Shown here: one piece after another, positions 32,047 to 44,639 of the stretch | How positions within the stretch are numbered: the stretch's first letter is position 1 | Layout of the letters: every line of letters begins with the position of its first letter | Program-made: the position numbers and the translations under genes | NCBI GenBank assembly: GCA_964023275.1 | Contig: OZ029919.1 | Coordinates: forward strand, 6,839,623-6,903,622 | Length of the DNA: 64,000 nt | Direction of reading: 5' to 3' | Source of the DNA: Norana najaformis | Taxonomy: Eukaryota > Annelida > Clitellata > Crassiclitellata > Hormogastridae | Notes under the pieces: model-generated | Database searches by the model: none | Seen by the model: the letters and a program-made list of their open reading frames with translations, nothing else | What the model was told of the DNA's origin: nothing

Positions 32047-33082
32047 CTAGACATTGTTGCTTTTCTGAAAATAAAGATCTAGTTTTTTGTTGTTATTGCC
32101 TCTCGTCTGCGCTTTCTTGGCGGACTTCTGAGAACTACTGTCGGCAGGACACTTTCGTTTCTTTGAACTGCTTGTGTTCGACATTTTCATCTTTGGGTTT
32201 TTGCTATCGTTGTGCAACGAATGTCTTCCTCCAGCAGACTGCTCACGCTGAAGGTCAAGGGCAAAGTGATAGTCCGTATGTTCTGGCATTTCCCAAATGA
32301 GGATGCTCATGCCACACCTCTCGCACTTCATCCAGTCACTTTCGCCAGCTGCTGGATCGCGACTCGTGGAAGCTTCCACAGTGCTCACCTGAGCACGACT
32401 TGTGCTCGTCACTGCCTCAGAGTCATTAGACTCCAACTTCATCACATCCACACTTTGTGGAAATTCAGTGGTCAAACATTCTTCAGGAAAGCATCCAGCC
32501 TGAACACAGGAGGAAGAATCTTTACCTTCATTCATAGAAGTGCTGTTAGTTGAGGCTGCTAAGCTTTTCAAAGATTCACTGTTTATAAACTTACCAACAC
32601 CTAAACTAGCACTACTCCCTATATCATCTTTAGCACACTTTTTAAACAGATTTATGATTGAACCACTTTCAGCCGCAAAAAGACCCTTACTGGAATCACA
32701 GGCTGATGATTTCAACTTATTTGAGCTTCGTGGTGATGCAAGCTTGTCCGATTTCTTTCTCTTAGGTGAACTTTCTGCACTCTGAAGTGAACAGTTTACA
32801 TTTTTTGCTGACTTTGGAAAGTCTTCTGTGTCTGGAACCATGTAAGAATTGTGGACAGAGTTTTCATATGAGGCATCTGACTGGAAAGAAAGATCTGCAT
32901 CTGTGCCACATGTAGCCAAGTCTGATCTATGCAGGTCAGAAATTGTCTCAGCAGTCACTTCTTCAAAGTCTTTAGATGTTCCTGGCTTTTTGGCCAGAAA
33001 ACTTCGCATGGCACCAGCATTTGTGTTCGAAATGTCGACAAACTTTCCTGCCGACAGTCCCATATTAACGGCTGGAGGAGAC
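32047..33082 (-). CDS. POLH: POLH terminal exon
   Basis: SPPAVNMGLSAGKFVDIS closes the polymerase core. It continues with the disordered tail (two possible short hydrophobic partner motifs, MRSFLAKK and IINLFKKCAKD), the UBZ finger and a C-terminal PIP-like KKLDLYFQ. Acceptor CTTTCAG. The stop is TAG. Confidence 0.97.
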
Positions 33083-36000
33083 CTGAAAGAATGAAGTAAA
33101 TTTTGAAATTTATCATTTCCCTTCGATGGCAAATTTACTAGCTGCCTAATTCTCAAAGTAGTTTTAGACTCTTATATCAGGGTTTTGAAATGTATCGTTT
33201 TGCTCTCTGATGCTCAGTATGACTTTTAAAATTAATTTCTCAGAATGAATGCAACATTCACATACGAAGAGCTCCAACACTATCAAAACGGAAGCATTTG
33301 TTGACCTCTAGTCCTAGTTACTAAGTCACCTACTGAGCTGAATGTTGTTAATTAAATTTATTAAGGTTCCCTCCTATAGCTTACTATAGTAACACCACTA
33401 GTCAGTTACTAAACACTACTTTGCCTAGTAAGTCAGACCAGTTTAAGCTTATCAAGCTGCATAGTAAGCCACAACAGTTAAACTACTATAAGCCTATGAA
33501 GCTGCCTAGTAAGCCATATCAGTTAAATTACTATAAGCCTACCAAGCTGCCTGGTGAGCTGGAGCATTGTTGAACTTGGACAGAAGAATGAGCGCATCGT
33601 CTGCAAATTTCTGGACATCATACCTTGTGATCGCACAAGAACGTGATGCTGTCTGAATTTCTGGATAACTACCATGACTGATGGAGGCTGTCAGCGTCTT
33701 AGCAAGTCGGTGATTCTACAGTTTACCATGAATTTAACTGCTAAGTTAACATCACATACACCAGTTCTTACTAACAGCACTTAAACCTTCATCAACGCAA
33801 CACCGTTTAGTAAATTCTATTTAATGACAAAATTTATGTAATGCTAAAGAAACCATTATACTCTGAAATCTTATAATGCCAGCAACAGCTAAGTCTAAAT
33901 ATTCAAGAAAACAGACAATTCTCGTAAAATGAACACAGAGTCAACATAATAAACATAAAAATTCTCAGTGCCCACTTAAAACAGCTACTCTAAGTTTATC
34001 CTTACAAAATGATGCATTTTAACTTGTTCTTAAAAAACCTGCACTTCCAAAGCCTATCCATTTCTGTCGTATTTTGAATAAATATCAGACTTCTACTAAT
34101 ACAACTGAATTAGTTCCATGTTTCCTACATAATAAGATTATTGTTAAATTTAAGTAAAATGAACAACATCCTGACCATTGGTAACAATTATCTGAATGTG
34201 TCTTACTATATTAGGATCTTGTGCCACTTTGCAATTTCTTAGTTGTTGCTCCACTGAGAAAATTTCTCTAGAGCCTTTGCATGCTATTTTTTTACTTGTG
34301 ACAGTTTTCTCTTAAATTTGCCAGTTTGCAACTTTTTACATTAAAAACGTAGGTAAAAAAGGGCATAGTCACAGGCTATTAAAACTACTGTGCTGCATAA
34401 ATCTACAGCTATTAAAAGTGACGATGATTAATTACTGTTTCACGGTCTTTTGTAAGTCTTTCTGCAACTTCAGCAGCCATTTGAGTCAACCAATAATACA
34501 CCTAAAAAAGATATGAACAAAGCAAGACTATGAAACCAGACAAGACAACAGCAGTGGCTAAAACACCTAAGATTCCCTTTGCTCAGCTGATAAATATATG
34601 GCAAGTCAACAAATGTAATACTTGCCTTTTATAAACCAATTAAATTTCCTGAAATTCCAGCTTTTGTACTTCAACAGTTCCCCAAGTTAGCAAAATTAAT
34701 TGCACTTTTAGTTAATTAACAAATCAAAGAAAGTGGGAAAACCATAGATAACGAACACAGAATCATTATAAAACATGAATGGAATAAATGGAACATATGT
34801 GACTAGTAACAGGTTTCATCATCATGATCCTTGGGTACTGACAACAGCTATTAAACAACAATGCTTAAAATAATCTAATCTAATGACTTCTATAGCGCCA
34901 TGATCATAGAATGCATGCAGTAGGTTCCTCTTAACACTGTGATTCAGACCTTGTCTCTTGTGTCCAACTGCTCTCGACCTAGAAAATTCTTACTACAGCC
35001 GATCGACTTTGCCAGTTGTCTCGGCAACACTGGTTCATGCTCGATTCCTCTGCAGATGTCGTACAACCACTTACTAAAGAAAAAATTAAAACATAATTGG
35101 ATTTTTTTCAAATGCAAAAAAATACATAAAACAAAGGTCTGTGACAAAACCACTACAAAAACTATGCCTTCAGAAATGGTTGGTTTCTGCAGTAACTTTA
35201 CCACATATATCCAATTTCAAAAACTACCTGTCTATCAAGTACTTGGCCTTATCAACCAAACCCCACGAAAAATTCATCTGCATCTAAAAAAATTTAAAAA
35301 TGCTACACAGCAAAACGATGACACTTCACAAGGTTCATGTGCCCAGCTTTTGAAAAGCTCAGTTACAATACTCACAAAAACCTCCAGTTTTAAATGCTAA
35401 TTAATTAAACCAACATACGTACGCAGTTTTGTCTCCAAAGGCTGCCGCTAATTCACTTTCTGCAAAACGGCACAGATCAGCTGTAAATTCAACACTGAAT
35501 TCCTCCATCAGGCGACTGCCAAACTTTCCACCAAAACTACGACTGCAAATTTAAAACATTCAAACTAAATCAATGTTCCATCACCACCAATGCGAAAGTT
35601 AAACCAAACAGACTAGCAAACAGCTCACAGTCCAGATCACATCCACTTGGTCTTAGATCTATCGCTAATAATATTATTATTATTAAATAGCAAATTCTAT
35701 CATGCTGGTTTCTAATGCACGAGGCATTAAAAGATGGCGCACCAAAACCAAGTCGCAATTAGGTCCAAATTCAAAAGATCAGTCCACTAAGCTAGAGAGG
35801 CAGCCTACGGCTGATAAGCAATTTGAAAAAGTAAGTCGTAAGATGAGAACGAAATGACGCGAATGACTGAGCAAATGAACAGATACAGGAAGACAGTTCC
35901 AAAATCTAGGTTCAGCAATTGAAAAAGCCCAATTCTGCGCATGTACATGTACTGCAAATATACATGTAAGACAACTTACAAATGACATTCACATAGTCAG

Positions 36001-39000
36001 TGAGAGACATAGCAGAATGTAAAACACCGCCAAAGTAACGACCAGAATCAGCCAACTAATGACTAATCTAATGATTTCTGTAGTGCCGCTATTATAAGGC
36101 AAAATGCATCAATTAGTGGTTTTAGGAGTTTTCATCTTACATTTTGTTGATAGGTGTAGTCTGGAAGATCTCATGGACTGACTGCTGTGGTAGAATTGTC
36201 TGCTTGTTTGGTTTATTCATTCCACAAGCCAACTTTGCTAACACCTACAGAGAATTTATCAGAAACAATTAAATCTCCATTAGCACTACACTTACGTGTG
36301 CAGAATAAAATATAAAATGAAAAACCAGAACTACTTGTAAATACGAAGTTAGACTCCATTTTGTATTAGAACTAGTTAAAGCATTTGTATGTCTTCTTCA
36401 AGCAGTTCACTATCATAAAATTCAGATAACCTGGCTGCCTTCTACATGTGCTGAATTTTAATCATTTCAAACTGAAAACTTGCTTAAGAAATATACTTCA
36501 ACATATACAACATTAACAGAGCTCAAATACCAGCAGCAGAAATGACTTCAAGTCATAAATACTCCACATCACACAAATTCAATTACTGATAAGAAACAAA
36601 AAGCCATTAACACCTATCTATGCATAACAGCTCTAAGCTAAAATTTCTATAAAAAAAACAATGAATGACAACTGAAGAAGACCTTATTGTGTGAAATACC
36701 AGCTGAACATCGGAACTGGGTGTCTCGGAAAACTGCTGCTCTCATCTCCTCAACAATCACCGCTCCCATTGCAATACGTTTCTTATAAGCGTTTTCAATG
36801 TCGGCTTCATCATACACCTGTGACAGCCATTCATCAACCCCCTGAGATCTACCTGAATAACAGAAAGTAAAAGGAAGCACTTGAAGATGTCACAGTCCAT
36901 TCAATCAACATCATACTATCATATCAGAAACAACTGAAGACTTATCTTTTTCCAGCTGCTTGCACAACAACACAATCAGCAGAGGATATAAAACAAAATA
37001 AGTCGTGCCAAAAACTGTGACAAAATCTGTATACAGCATTTACCGCAATATATATGATTCAACAATTCCAGTCATGCTGTGGCATAACACAAAACATTTA
37101 CACAAACTAGCAAATATACTGAGCAAGACGAAAACTGCAGAGTTAAATTAGAATTTCATTTGTTTTAAAAAGCCTCAGTTTAAAAGGGAAATGTTAATCT
37201 TGCTAGCCTCTCTACCTTTTGACTCATCTGTGGAAGTTCTGCTATCAAGCCCAGCTACAACTGTGTTAGGAAGATGATCTGGCATAATGACAAATCCGTC
37301 TTTAAGTCGCTTCTCAACTTCACTTGTCAAGTCTATGTAGGCTTCGTCAATGCTGGCACGTTCAACACAGCCACTGCGCTGAACAAAAACGTCAATAACT
37401 TCAGCTCCAGCATCACGATATCTGCAAGACAAATACATCCATTCTGCAACCTGCAGGAACTTAATTCAGCAGCTGAATATGGCATTCCTGACAACTGTAA
37501 AACATCTAAGACAACTCATATAAAACTAGAATTCTAGCTGCAGCTACAATTCTAGTAAGTCTCTCAATTTATATCATGAAAATAAACAACCTTGCTGAAC
37601 AGCAACCAATTCACTCACCTTGGTTGGCATGCTTCTCTGAGTTTTCCTAACGCAAAGAAATCCCAGCTGAACAATTTCAAACCACTTTTTTGTTTCATGC
37701 AAAAGTAACTAAGCAAACTAAACACTTTCTACTGCAAACAGGAAGCCACCAACTAAGAATCTATCACTCTCCTTGCATTAACAGACATCAACAAACAATT
37801 TTTTACAACTGTTGTATGGTTGAAGTGCTGCATGAATCACCGCTGACGGCTCCCTTGTGATCTGTTTCCCTGCTTTGGCAAGCACGGCCACTGAAGTCTG
37901 ACTTTCAGGTGCTTGACTTAGTTATTTTCTTCTATCTAACAGCCAATACAGTTTCTCACAGACCCTTGAATGGCAGCATATTGAGCAGTTTTATTCTACA
38001 AATAAACTTATAACATAAAAAGTTCTATGTCTACATGTAAAATCCTAGCAGCGCAGACCTTCCATCCACAGACTTTCTTCTAGTTTTTATTTCTAAACGC
38101 AACTTCGGTATGTACAAACAAGTATACACAAAGTACACACAAGAGACACACTCAACTGTCAACATAGCTCAAATTCATTAAGCTACATATAAACTACGCT
38201 AACTGCTGAACTTTACTTTTAACTATAAACAAGCGTCTATCAAGGCCCTATCGATATTTTATATAACAACAGGATTGAGCTAAGCTCTACATACTTTGTA
38301 AGGTCCGCTTTTCCTCTGAGTTCAGGGACTCTGACAAGTTGAATTGATGGACAAACGGCTTTTGCATCGTCACCCATTGTGTTTCTTTTGACTCCCTGAG
38401 CTCTTGCTTCATAATTCACGGCTATGATGCTGCAAAGCAACGAATCACCTTCAGCAATTACTGGCAGAACTCAGTTATTCTTTTCTAAGAAGATAAATGA
38501 AAATGGCTAGCATAGCTTCAACAAGTATGTTGGATCATACTTAAGGATTAAGCCAAGTGTTGCATCTATCTAATTTGATCTTTAAACTCCATCTGTCAGC
38601 TAAATGGCTACTACTTCTCCATTAATATGACTTCGAAGCTGATTAAAAAACATGGTGCTCAAGCATGCACCTGAACATCAAGCAGAAACGTAAAAGATAA
38701 GTCTTAAGTTGTGACTGAAATAACACAAGAGACTTAGCAGAATGAAGAGATGCAGGAAGAGTTCCAAAATTAGCTCCCCTAACCAATCAAGCTCATTAAA
38801 CAAGAACAGTTCTAGTTCTTGGCATAACCAGAGAGGCAATCAGTTGACCTGTTTGAATGATGATAAGTCTGGCTTTCACTAGTATTAGGTTCAGCATTTA
38901 ACGCATTGGGGCTTACCTACCACCTTTGTACTTTTTGTACTGTACAACGGCGCATGGCTGACCATACAATTCAGGGTTAGCTCGTTGTTCAATTTGTACA

Positions 39001-39041
39001 TAGAAACAATCCATGTCAATCAAAGCTATCACTCTGTCCAT
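32047..39041 (-). CDS. POLH: POLH, DNA polymerase eta (Y family)
   Basis: Ten coding exons on the - strand join with GT-AG junctions and consistent phase into 752 codons plus stop (human protein 713). Pol eta copies past UV photoproducts in the nucleus. In order: palm/fingers start MDRVIALIDMDCFYVQIEQ with metal ligand D9; SIDEAYIDLTSEV with D112/E113; GAVIVEEMRAAV; CSAGISHNKVLAKLACG; thumb KIRSFGGKFG; little finger around SRSCAITRYD; a long Ser/Lys-rich tail; a UBZ zinc finger at about 661-685 (CERCG...MPEHTDYHFALDL); and a PIP-like end KKLDLYFQ at about 740-747. Exons: 39041-38917, 38429-38295, 37421-37216, 36852-36683, 36244-36141, 35542-35423, 35073-34950, 34501-34436, 33715-33543, 33082-32047. 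A non-coding first exon is likely, since TTTTTAG lies one base before the ATG. Confidence 0.97.
33543..33715 (-). CDS. POLH: POLH coding exon 9
   Basis: NHRLAKTLTASIS then SRSCAITRYDVQKFADDALI, the little-finger domain (human RCCALTRYDAHKMSHDAF). Acceptor ACTGTAG, donor GTAGGC, phases 0 to 2. Confidence 0.92.
34436..34501 (-). CDS. POLH: POLH coding exon 8 (66 bases)
   Basis: Only 22 codons: VYYWLTQMAAEVAERLTKDR and ET, matching human QWWLLQLAQELEERLTKDR. Acceptor TTTTTTAG, donor GTAATT, phases 0 to 0. Confidence 0.92.
34870..34930 (+). repeat. Dispersed repeat with TCTAA tail in a POLH intron
   Basis: AATCTAATCTAATGACTTCT and ATAGCGCCATGATC. Same family as 27236 and 36055-36125. Confidence 0.5.
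34950..35073 (-). CDS. POLH: POLH coding exon 7
   Basis: KWLYDICRGIEHEPVLPRQL and KSIGCSKNFLGREQL (human CRGIEHDPVKPRQLPKTIGC). Acceptor TTCTTTAG, donor GTCTGA (weak), phases 2 to 0. Confidence 0.95.
35423..35542 (-). CDS. POLH: POLH coding exon 6
   Basis: IRSFGGKFGSRLMEEFSVEF through AAAFGDKT (human KIRSLGGKLGASVIE). Acceptor TTTGCAG, donor GTACGT, phases 2 to 2. Confidence 0.93.
35690..35990 (-). mobile_element. LINE ORF2 C-terminus and 3' UTR in a POLH intron
   Basis: On the - strand, EPRFWNCLPVSVHLLSHSR is the P-x-FWN-x-LP end of a CR1/L2-type ORF2. It is followed by the 3' region with GCCTCGTGCATTAGAAACC and an AATAATAATATTATT tail. A related coding scrap (CTTCCTGCATCTCTTCATTC on -) lies at about 38750. 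Confidence 0.7.
36141..36244 (-). CDS. POLH: POLH coding exon 5
   Basis: VLAKLACGMNKPNKQTILP then PINKM. Acceptor TCTGTAG, donor GTAAGA, phases 0 to 2. Its ORF is too short and ATG-poor to appear as a long frame. Confidence 0.93.
36683..36852 (-). CDS. POLH: POLH coding exon 4
   Basis: MGAVIVEEMRAAVFRDTQFR and CSAGISHNK, near-identical to human. Acceptor TTATTCAG, donor GTCTTC (weak), ends in phase 0. Confidence 0.96.
37216..37421 (-). CDS. POLH: POLH coding exon 3
   Basis: Contains the catalytic ERASIDEAYIDLTSEVEKRL motif. Acceptor TCTTGCAG, donor GTAGAG, ends in phase 1. Confidence 0.97.
38295..38429 (-). CDS. POLH: POLH coding exon 2
   Basis: IIAVNYEARAQGVKRNTMGD (human IIAVSYEARAFGV) and VRVPELRGKADLTK. 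Acceptor CTTTGCAG, donor GTATGT, phases 2 to 2. Confidence 0.95.
38917..39041 (-). CDS. POLH: POLH exon 1 of coding sequence
   Basis: Starts with the ATG at 39041 and encodes the first metal-site strand IDMDCFYVQ through YKKYKGG. A TTGTTTTTAG|G acceptor-like site directly precedes the ATG. Donor GTAAGC, ends in phase 2. Confidence 0.95.
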
Positions 39042-40250
39042 CCTAAAAACAACATTGAACATCACATCAATCAATTCATGACATTCAGAGCTATCACTGT
39101 ATTCACAACAGATGCGTAGCTAATCCCCGAAATGCATTTCAACTGGATTCCCGGAATCGATTTTCTAAGTGTGACCTGAATTCCTGAAAGTTAAGAAGAT
39201 AAAGTTTGTATGGCAGAATTAGGACTTTTCCTGAAAGCCAACGACTACACGATGGGATGTGATGTTATTACATGGGGAAACACTGAAATTCGTTCAGCTA
39301 CTATTGCCAATCAGATAGTCCATACTAGTTTTCGGGAATTCGACCACTTTCAGTAAAACTGTTTTCGGGAAATCGAGCTGTTGTGTATTTTCAGCGCTTT
39401 CGGGATTCGGGTTTTGGTGATTCGGGACGACCCCATTCACAACTGCGTTTCCAAGTTTCAAACTGGCAACGGGTAGGCTATACTACCAATATGCGAGACA
39501 TGCCCAAAGCTTACTCGGTACCAACCCGGAGAACTTGGAATGCGGCCTAATACCCTATGGCTAGTAAACAGGAGACAATTTTATAACAATCGATAAGCTT
39601 TTTTATTACAGTGCGATAAGATTTTCCAACAACCTTAGCAGCTTCCGCAAATAGGAGCTATACAAATTTATCGTATTATTTTACTAAAAGACGACATCCA
39701 GTATCTGAGATACCGGCGTGATATAACCTGAAATGTGTGCATTCAAAACTAAGAAGCCAGTGATCGAGAAGATATCGTTGGCACCATTATTCATTCATCC
39801 GTAAACTTACTTTCAAAAGCTTTACTTTAAGAATAATTAGAGGAGTTATAACGATTAATTATCACTTTGATCAACAAAATAAACTGCAAAATAAATATAA
39901 ATAAATAATTAGCGCTTCAATAATGTGCCGCCTTCTCTATCACACAGATTACATATTGTATATAGATCTCTCACGCCAGTTGAAATGCAAACACGCTACG
40001 GACGTCATCAAGAAACAGAATTTTTTCCAAATAAAAGAATTGGTGCGTGTGTTTTTTTTTCTTATAAAGCATTATAACAGTATTGCTAGTTACGTTTTAA
40101 TAAACCACTTCCTTAAAGCTATTCTCAAAGTACAAATGTAGTATAAAATTTAAAATATTTCACAATTAGCCTTTACAGCGTAAATTTTTATTCAACTTCT
40201 AAATAGTGAGAAACAGCAAATAATGACGTCATGTTATACCCTGTAAACTG
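39042..40250. promoter_or_regulatory. Upstream region of POLH
   Basis: Expected to hold the non-coding first exon and promoter. An inverted CCAAT box (ATTGG on -; GCCAATCAG on + near 39307) is visible. About 39120-39430 has several similar TTCGGGAA/GATTCGGG phrases, which may be a decayed repeat. The first exon itself could not be placed. No other gene was seen. Confidence 0.35.
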
Positions 40251-40257
40251 TGTAGGC

Positions 40258-40345
40258 CTGTGGTGATGGTGGTGGTGGTGCTGTTGCTGGTGGTGGTGGT
40301 ACTGCTGATGATGATGACGACAATGACGACGACGACGATGCTGAA
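40258..40345. repeat. (GGT/GAT/GAC)n microsatellite
   Basis: GGTGGTGGTGG then GATGATGACGAC triplets. Confidence 0.85.
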
Positions 40346-40984
40346 TTGGTGATGAGTAAGACTGTATTTTATGATAAGAGTCTGTCAAATAAACGTTTGG
40401 CCCGTAGTTAAAAGACAAAGGTACAAGACGAAGATATCACACTAGCACTATAGGCGACGCCTCTGTGGAAATTCCACCGAAGCGTGACACCAAAGTCGAT
40501 GGATAATCAGCTGGAGTGCAAATACGACCTCAGCAAGCAAACGACAGGACCTTTATTGTATGTAGGCCTAAGGGGCGTCTTCACTTCATGTCGCTGCCCC
40601 AACTCGCTGATAAACGCAGATCGGATGAGGCTAGGCCTATTAACGATCCGAGCAGCCACAAGATGTCGCTAAACACGGGCAACGACTGCTATGCTGATTA
40701 ACGACGTCGGTCGGAGACTGAATCGTTCGATAGACCTGTATAATTTTATGCTCTGCAAAAAGCAGAAAACACGACGCGCATCAATACTCTGTTCAGACGA
40801 CGTCTGCAGATACAAAAAATTGCCGTTAATATTTAATTAGCGCATGATTTTTAGTCTTTATGACTTTGATGTTTGATATGAACAACGTTTAAGTGCAGGC
40901 AATTTACTTGGAATGGTTACACAGGGCCTACAACTTTACAATTCCTGCCTTTTGTCTTTTTTAGGGATTCCTGCCTACTACCAT

Positions 40985-41260
40985 ACCTGTTTGCGTGCCT
41001 ACCTGTCTGTCTTTCTGTCTGTTTGTCAGTGTGCACGTTGGCTGTCTGTTTGCATGTCTGTTTGCCTGCGTTTCTGTCTCTACCTGCCTGTTTGATGATT
41101 GCTTGTCTGTCTATATTTCTGTTTGTCCGTGTGTCTGTCTGTCTGTCAGTGTGCATGTCTGTTTAATTAACTGCTTTTCTTGTTTAACTGCTTTTCTGTC
41201 TTTCAACCTGCCTGTTTGATGCCTGCTTGTCTGTAATTTTGTCTGTCTGTGTGCATCTCT
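40985..41260. repeat. Degenerate CTGT/CCTG-derived region
   Basis: Diverged CTGTCTGT, GCCTGC and TTTGTCTG phrases that lead into the pure tracts. Confidence 0.85.
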
Positions 41261-41262
41261 AT

Positions 41263-41731
<469 letters not shown>

Positions 41732-41959
41732 TACCTAAGCCTGTATGACACCACCTACCCATCGATAGATACATGATACAGCTTTTCGTATGGGCCAAGG
41801 CCTACGAACTGATCGGCTCAGTTGGAGTTCAAATGCAGGTGATATCAGAAATCAGGCGCGTATTGATAAATATATTGAGCGGTGACTAAACGAGTGTTGA
41901 ATCAGTCACCAGGGGCCACCACCGTCGTCCGATCCACGCGAGGGAAAGACAAAGATAGC

Positions 41960-42009
<50 letters not shown>

Positions 42010-42129
42010 ATGAGATACAAAAAGGGAAAAGGAGCAGATGGAGACAGAGTGACAGACAGAGACAGAGTGACAGAGACAGAGACAGAGAGATACAGAGAGG
42101 CAGAGGCACGCACACACAAACAGAGATAA

Positions 42130-42172
<43 letters not shown>

Positions 42173-42325
42173 ATGAGATACAAAAAGGGAAAAGGAGCAG
42201 ATGGAGACAGAGTGACAGACAGAGACAGAGTGACAGACAGACAGACATAGAGAGGCAGAGACAGATACAGAAAAACAGACACGCACAAACAAACAGAGAT
42301 AGAGACAGACAGAGAGACAGCGACA
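41960..42325. repeat. (GACA)n blocks within a 163-bp tandem duplication
   Basis: A unit of GACA repeats followed by AATGAGATACAAAAAGGGAA and GGAGCAGATGGAGACAGAG occurs from about 42009 and again from 42172. Confidence 0.92.
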
Positions 42326-42329
42326 ACAA

Positions 42330-44330
42330 TCGATGACGTGTCGCATTCAGGTGAGCGCATTAGTACAAGCGAAGGCCCATAGTCTGGATAGACCTGGCAG
42401 GTAGGCCGAGGGACAGCCGGCTTAATCAGTCGAGCAAGTCGAAAGGTGGCCATTGTTGACATGTAAGCGGACCAAACGTGGTGATGTTGGTTTCGAGACG
42501 GTAGGCCGAGCTGGAAAGAGGCGATACGGATCATTGCACTGGACGTATTTTTCCAAGGGAATGATTTGGTTGATTCTGAATCAGAAACTGTGACAAGGTT
42601 CGTTATCTAAGGTGGGAAACTGATTACAAAACAGTGGTTAGTTTTATCGTAGGCTCACGTTTTATGGGCACGGTGTGCTATTACCGGCTGTGCAGAGCCT
42701 TGTAGGCTGTTTTGTCACGTGTCCAATAGGCCTATATACCGATCAATAACAGGGGGCGTAAATGTGTCGTTTGCCTTGACCTCTGAACCCTACGCTTTCA
42801 ACTTTGAGGGGTGGGATGAAGGAGAACTGTGGATCTGACGACTCTCGCTTTAGAAGGAAATTTCTTGATAACAATGCTTTATTTCTCATTTTTATCACGT
42901 GAAATGTATTGAATGGTAAATTTCTAATTTTCTAGTTAGTAAATGTCTCATTTAATTAGTTTAATATAATTTAGTGTAATTGGTAAAATGAGCTCGCTCT
43001 CGGATTCCACTTGTTGCCGTCGCCACGGCACCCGTCGCTAAATACCCCAACTCGCGACTATCCTAACGACTGTAGGCCATTGAACAGATAGCCTAACAGT
43101 CGACATCAACGGCCCTGGACACCTTAAGACGTCGTTAAACCCCGGGTTATACTAATTGCCTCAATGCCTTTCTGTTCCTTGGCAAACCTTGCCCTATCCT
43201 ACCCTACTTTACCTTGCCTCAATTCCTCGCTCTACCCTATCCTATCCTACCTTAGCCGAGCTTACGTTTGCTCTACCATACGGTTCTTCACCCTTCCCTA
43301 CCAACCCCACCCTATGTTACTCCGCCCTATCATACCCTAAAAGCGAGTCGTACCTCAATTGGTAACGATATCCAAGGACTTGGAGCTTCGCAAGGTAACA
43401 CCTCAGCATTACCTGTTAATTAACAATCTGTCGCGGCCTAATTATAACTCCGGTGACGTCATACAGACTGGAGATGACTGCACCTATCCTTCAATTAGTT
43501 TGAAGGCTAGGTTTTCAGTCTGAACTAAAAGATTGTTTGGGCAACGCATTTTCTCGAGTGCGGCTGCACAAGTCCTCTGCAGTTCAACGAGTTCAACGTC
43601 CAACAGGATGCTATATGTATAGGCCCATAGGCAGGAGGGGCTTTTCAAATGCCCTATGAACCGGATTGCCAAGGTCTCTGTCTGCCGGGTGAGTTCTTTT
43701 GTATCTGCGCATACTAAATGGGCCTTGTGTAAAACGACTCGATCAGTCGTGGTCCCACGTGTGACTGTGGCTCAAATTAGACGCCTTTACTCAGACCAAA
43801 AACGTGCAGAAAAATTGTATAGTTTACATATACGCGAAACATAAGTGTGAAGCCCGAATGAGCCAGAACAAGGCCTATACGTACATAGTCTATTAGGCTT
43901 AAAATTCCAGTTAACGGATATAAAAGTAGGCCCTAACTCCATGTTGAGACGGTTCTGTTTTATTTAATGTTCGGCCGAAATGATGCGACTTATACAGAGC
44001 CTACTGGAAACTCTCGTCTTACTTTGGGCCAAGTCAAAATTTCCGTAGCTGCGAGCCTCTGCGTATGTATAGATGTAACAAGTGTATGCGTGGTTTAGGT
44101 CAAATTTTCAGTACTGGTATCTTGTACCTCCGTGTAAAGAGAATACACTCAGCGATGACGACTTACTAGCTGTGCCTCTTATCAATTGTATTGTTGAAAG
44201 CATGCGAGTCTTGAGGAACCTGAAATTAAAGAAGCTTCCTGGAATTAATGGTCAGACTACTACAGATCCATTCTGAAGAAGAGGTTGGACAACAACTTGA
44301 ACTCCTATCCGCATTTCTTTCGGTGACTGA
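42330..44330. other. Intergenic stretch without recognised gene
   Basis: Non-repetitive except for a CCTA-rich patch at about 43160-43345 (CCCTATCCTACC phrases). Short frames show no family resemblance. Confidence 0.45.
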
Positions 44331-44334
44331 GATA

Positions 44335-44370
<36 letters not shown>

Positions 44371-44475
44371 ACATTTGTTAGCACGCCATATGTCCATCGG
44401 CTGAGCGAGGAATCGTCGGCGAATCGTAGACTGGGGTAAAAATTTGGAAACAAAAGTGACATAAAAATTGTAAAA
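44335..44475 (-). mobile_element. LINE 3' end with (CTTA)n tail
   Basis: On +, (GTAA)n at 44340-44370 is followed by GCACGCCATATGTCCATCGG and CTGAGCGAGGAATCGTCGG. This is the reverse of the fragments at 23960, 30880 and 62030. Confidence 0.7.
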
Positions 44476-44559
44476 AAATTGTAAATTGTACACGGTTTTC
44501 TAAAGCGACCATATGGATTCCACCCGCGCAGACATATGCTCACAAATACACACATATAT

Positions 44560-44625
44560 ACTTCATCATGTAGGCCTATATATATTATAGATAGCTTCAT
44601 ATAATATATATATATATACACACGT
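44560..44625. repeat. (TA)n microsatellite
   Basis: TATATATA with a TAGGCCTATA start. Confidence 0.85.
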
Positions 44626-44639
44626 AAATGTGTGCCATC

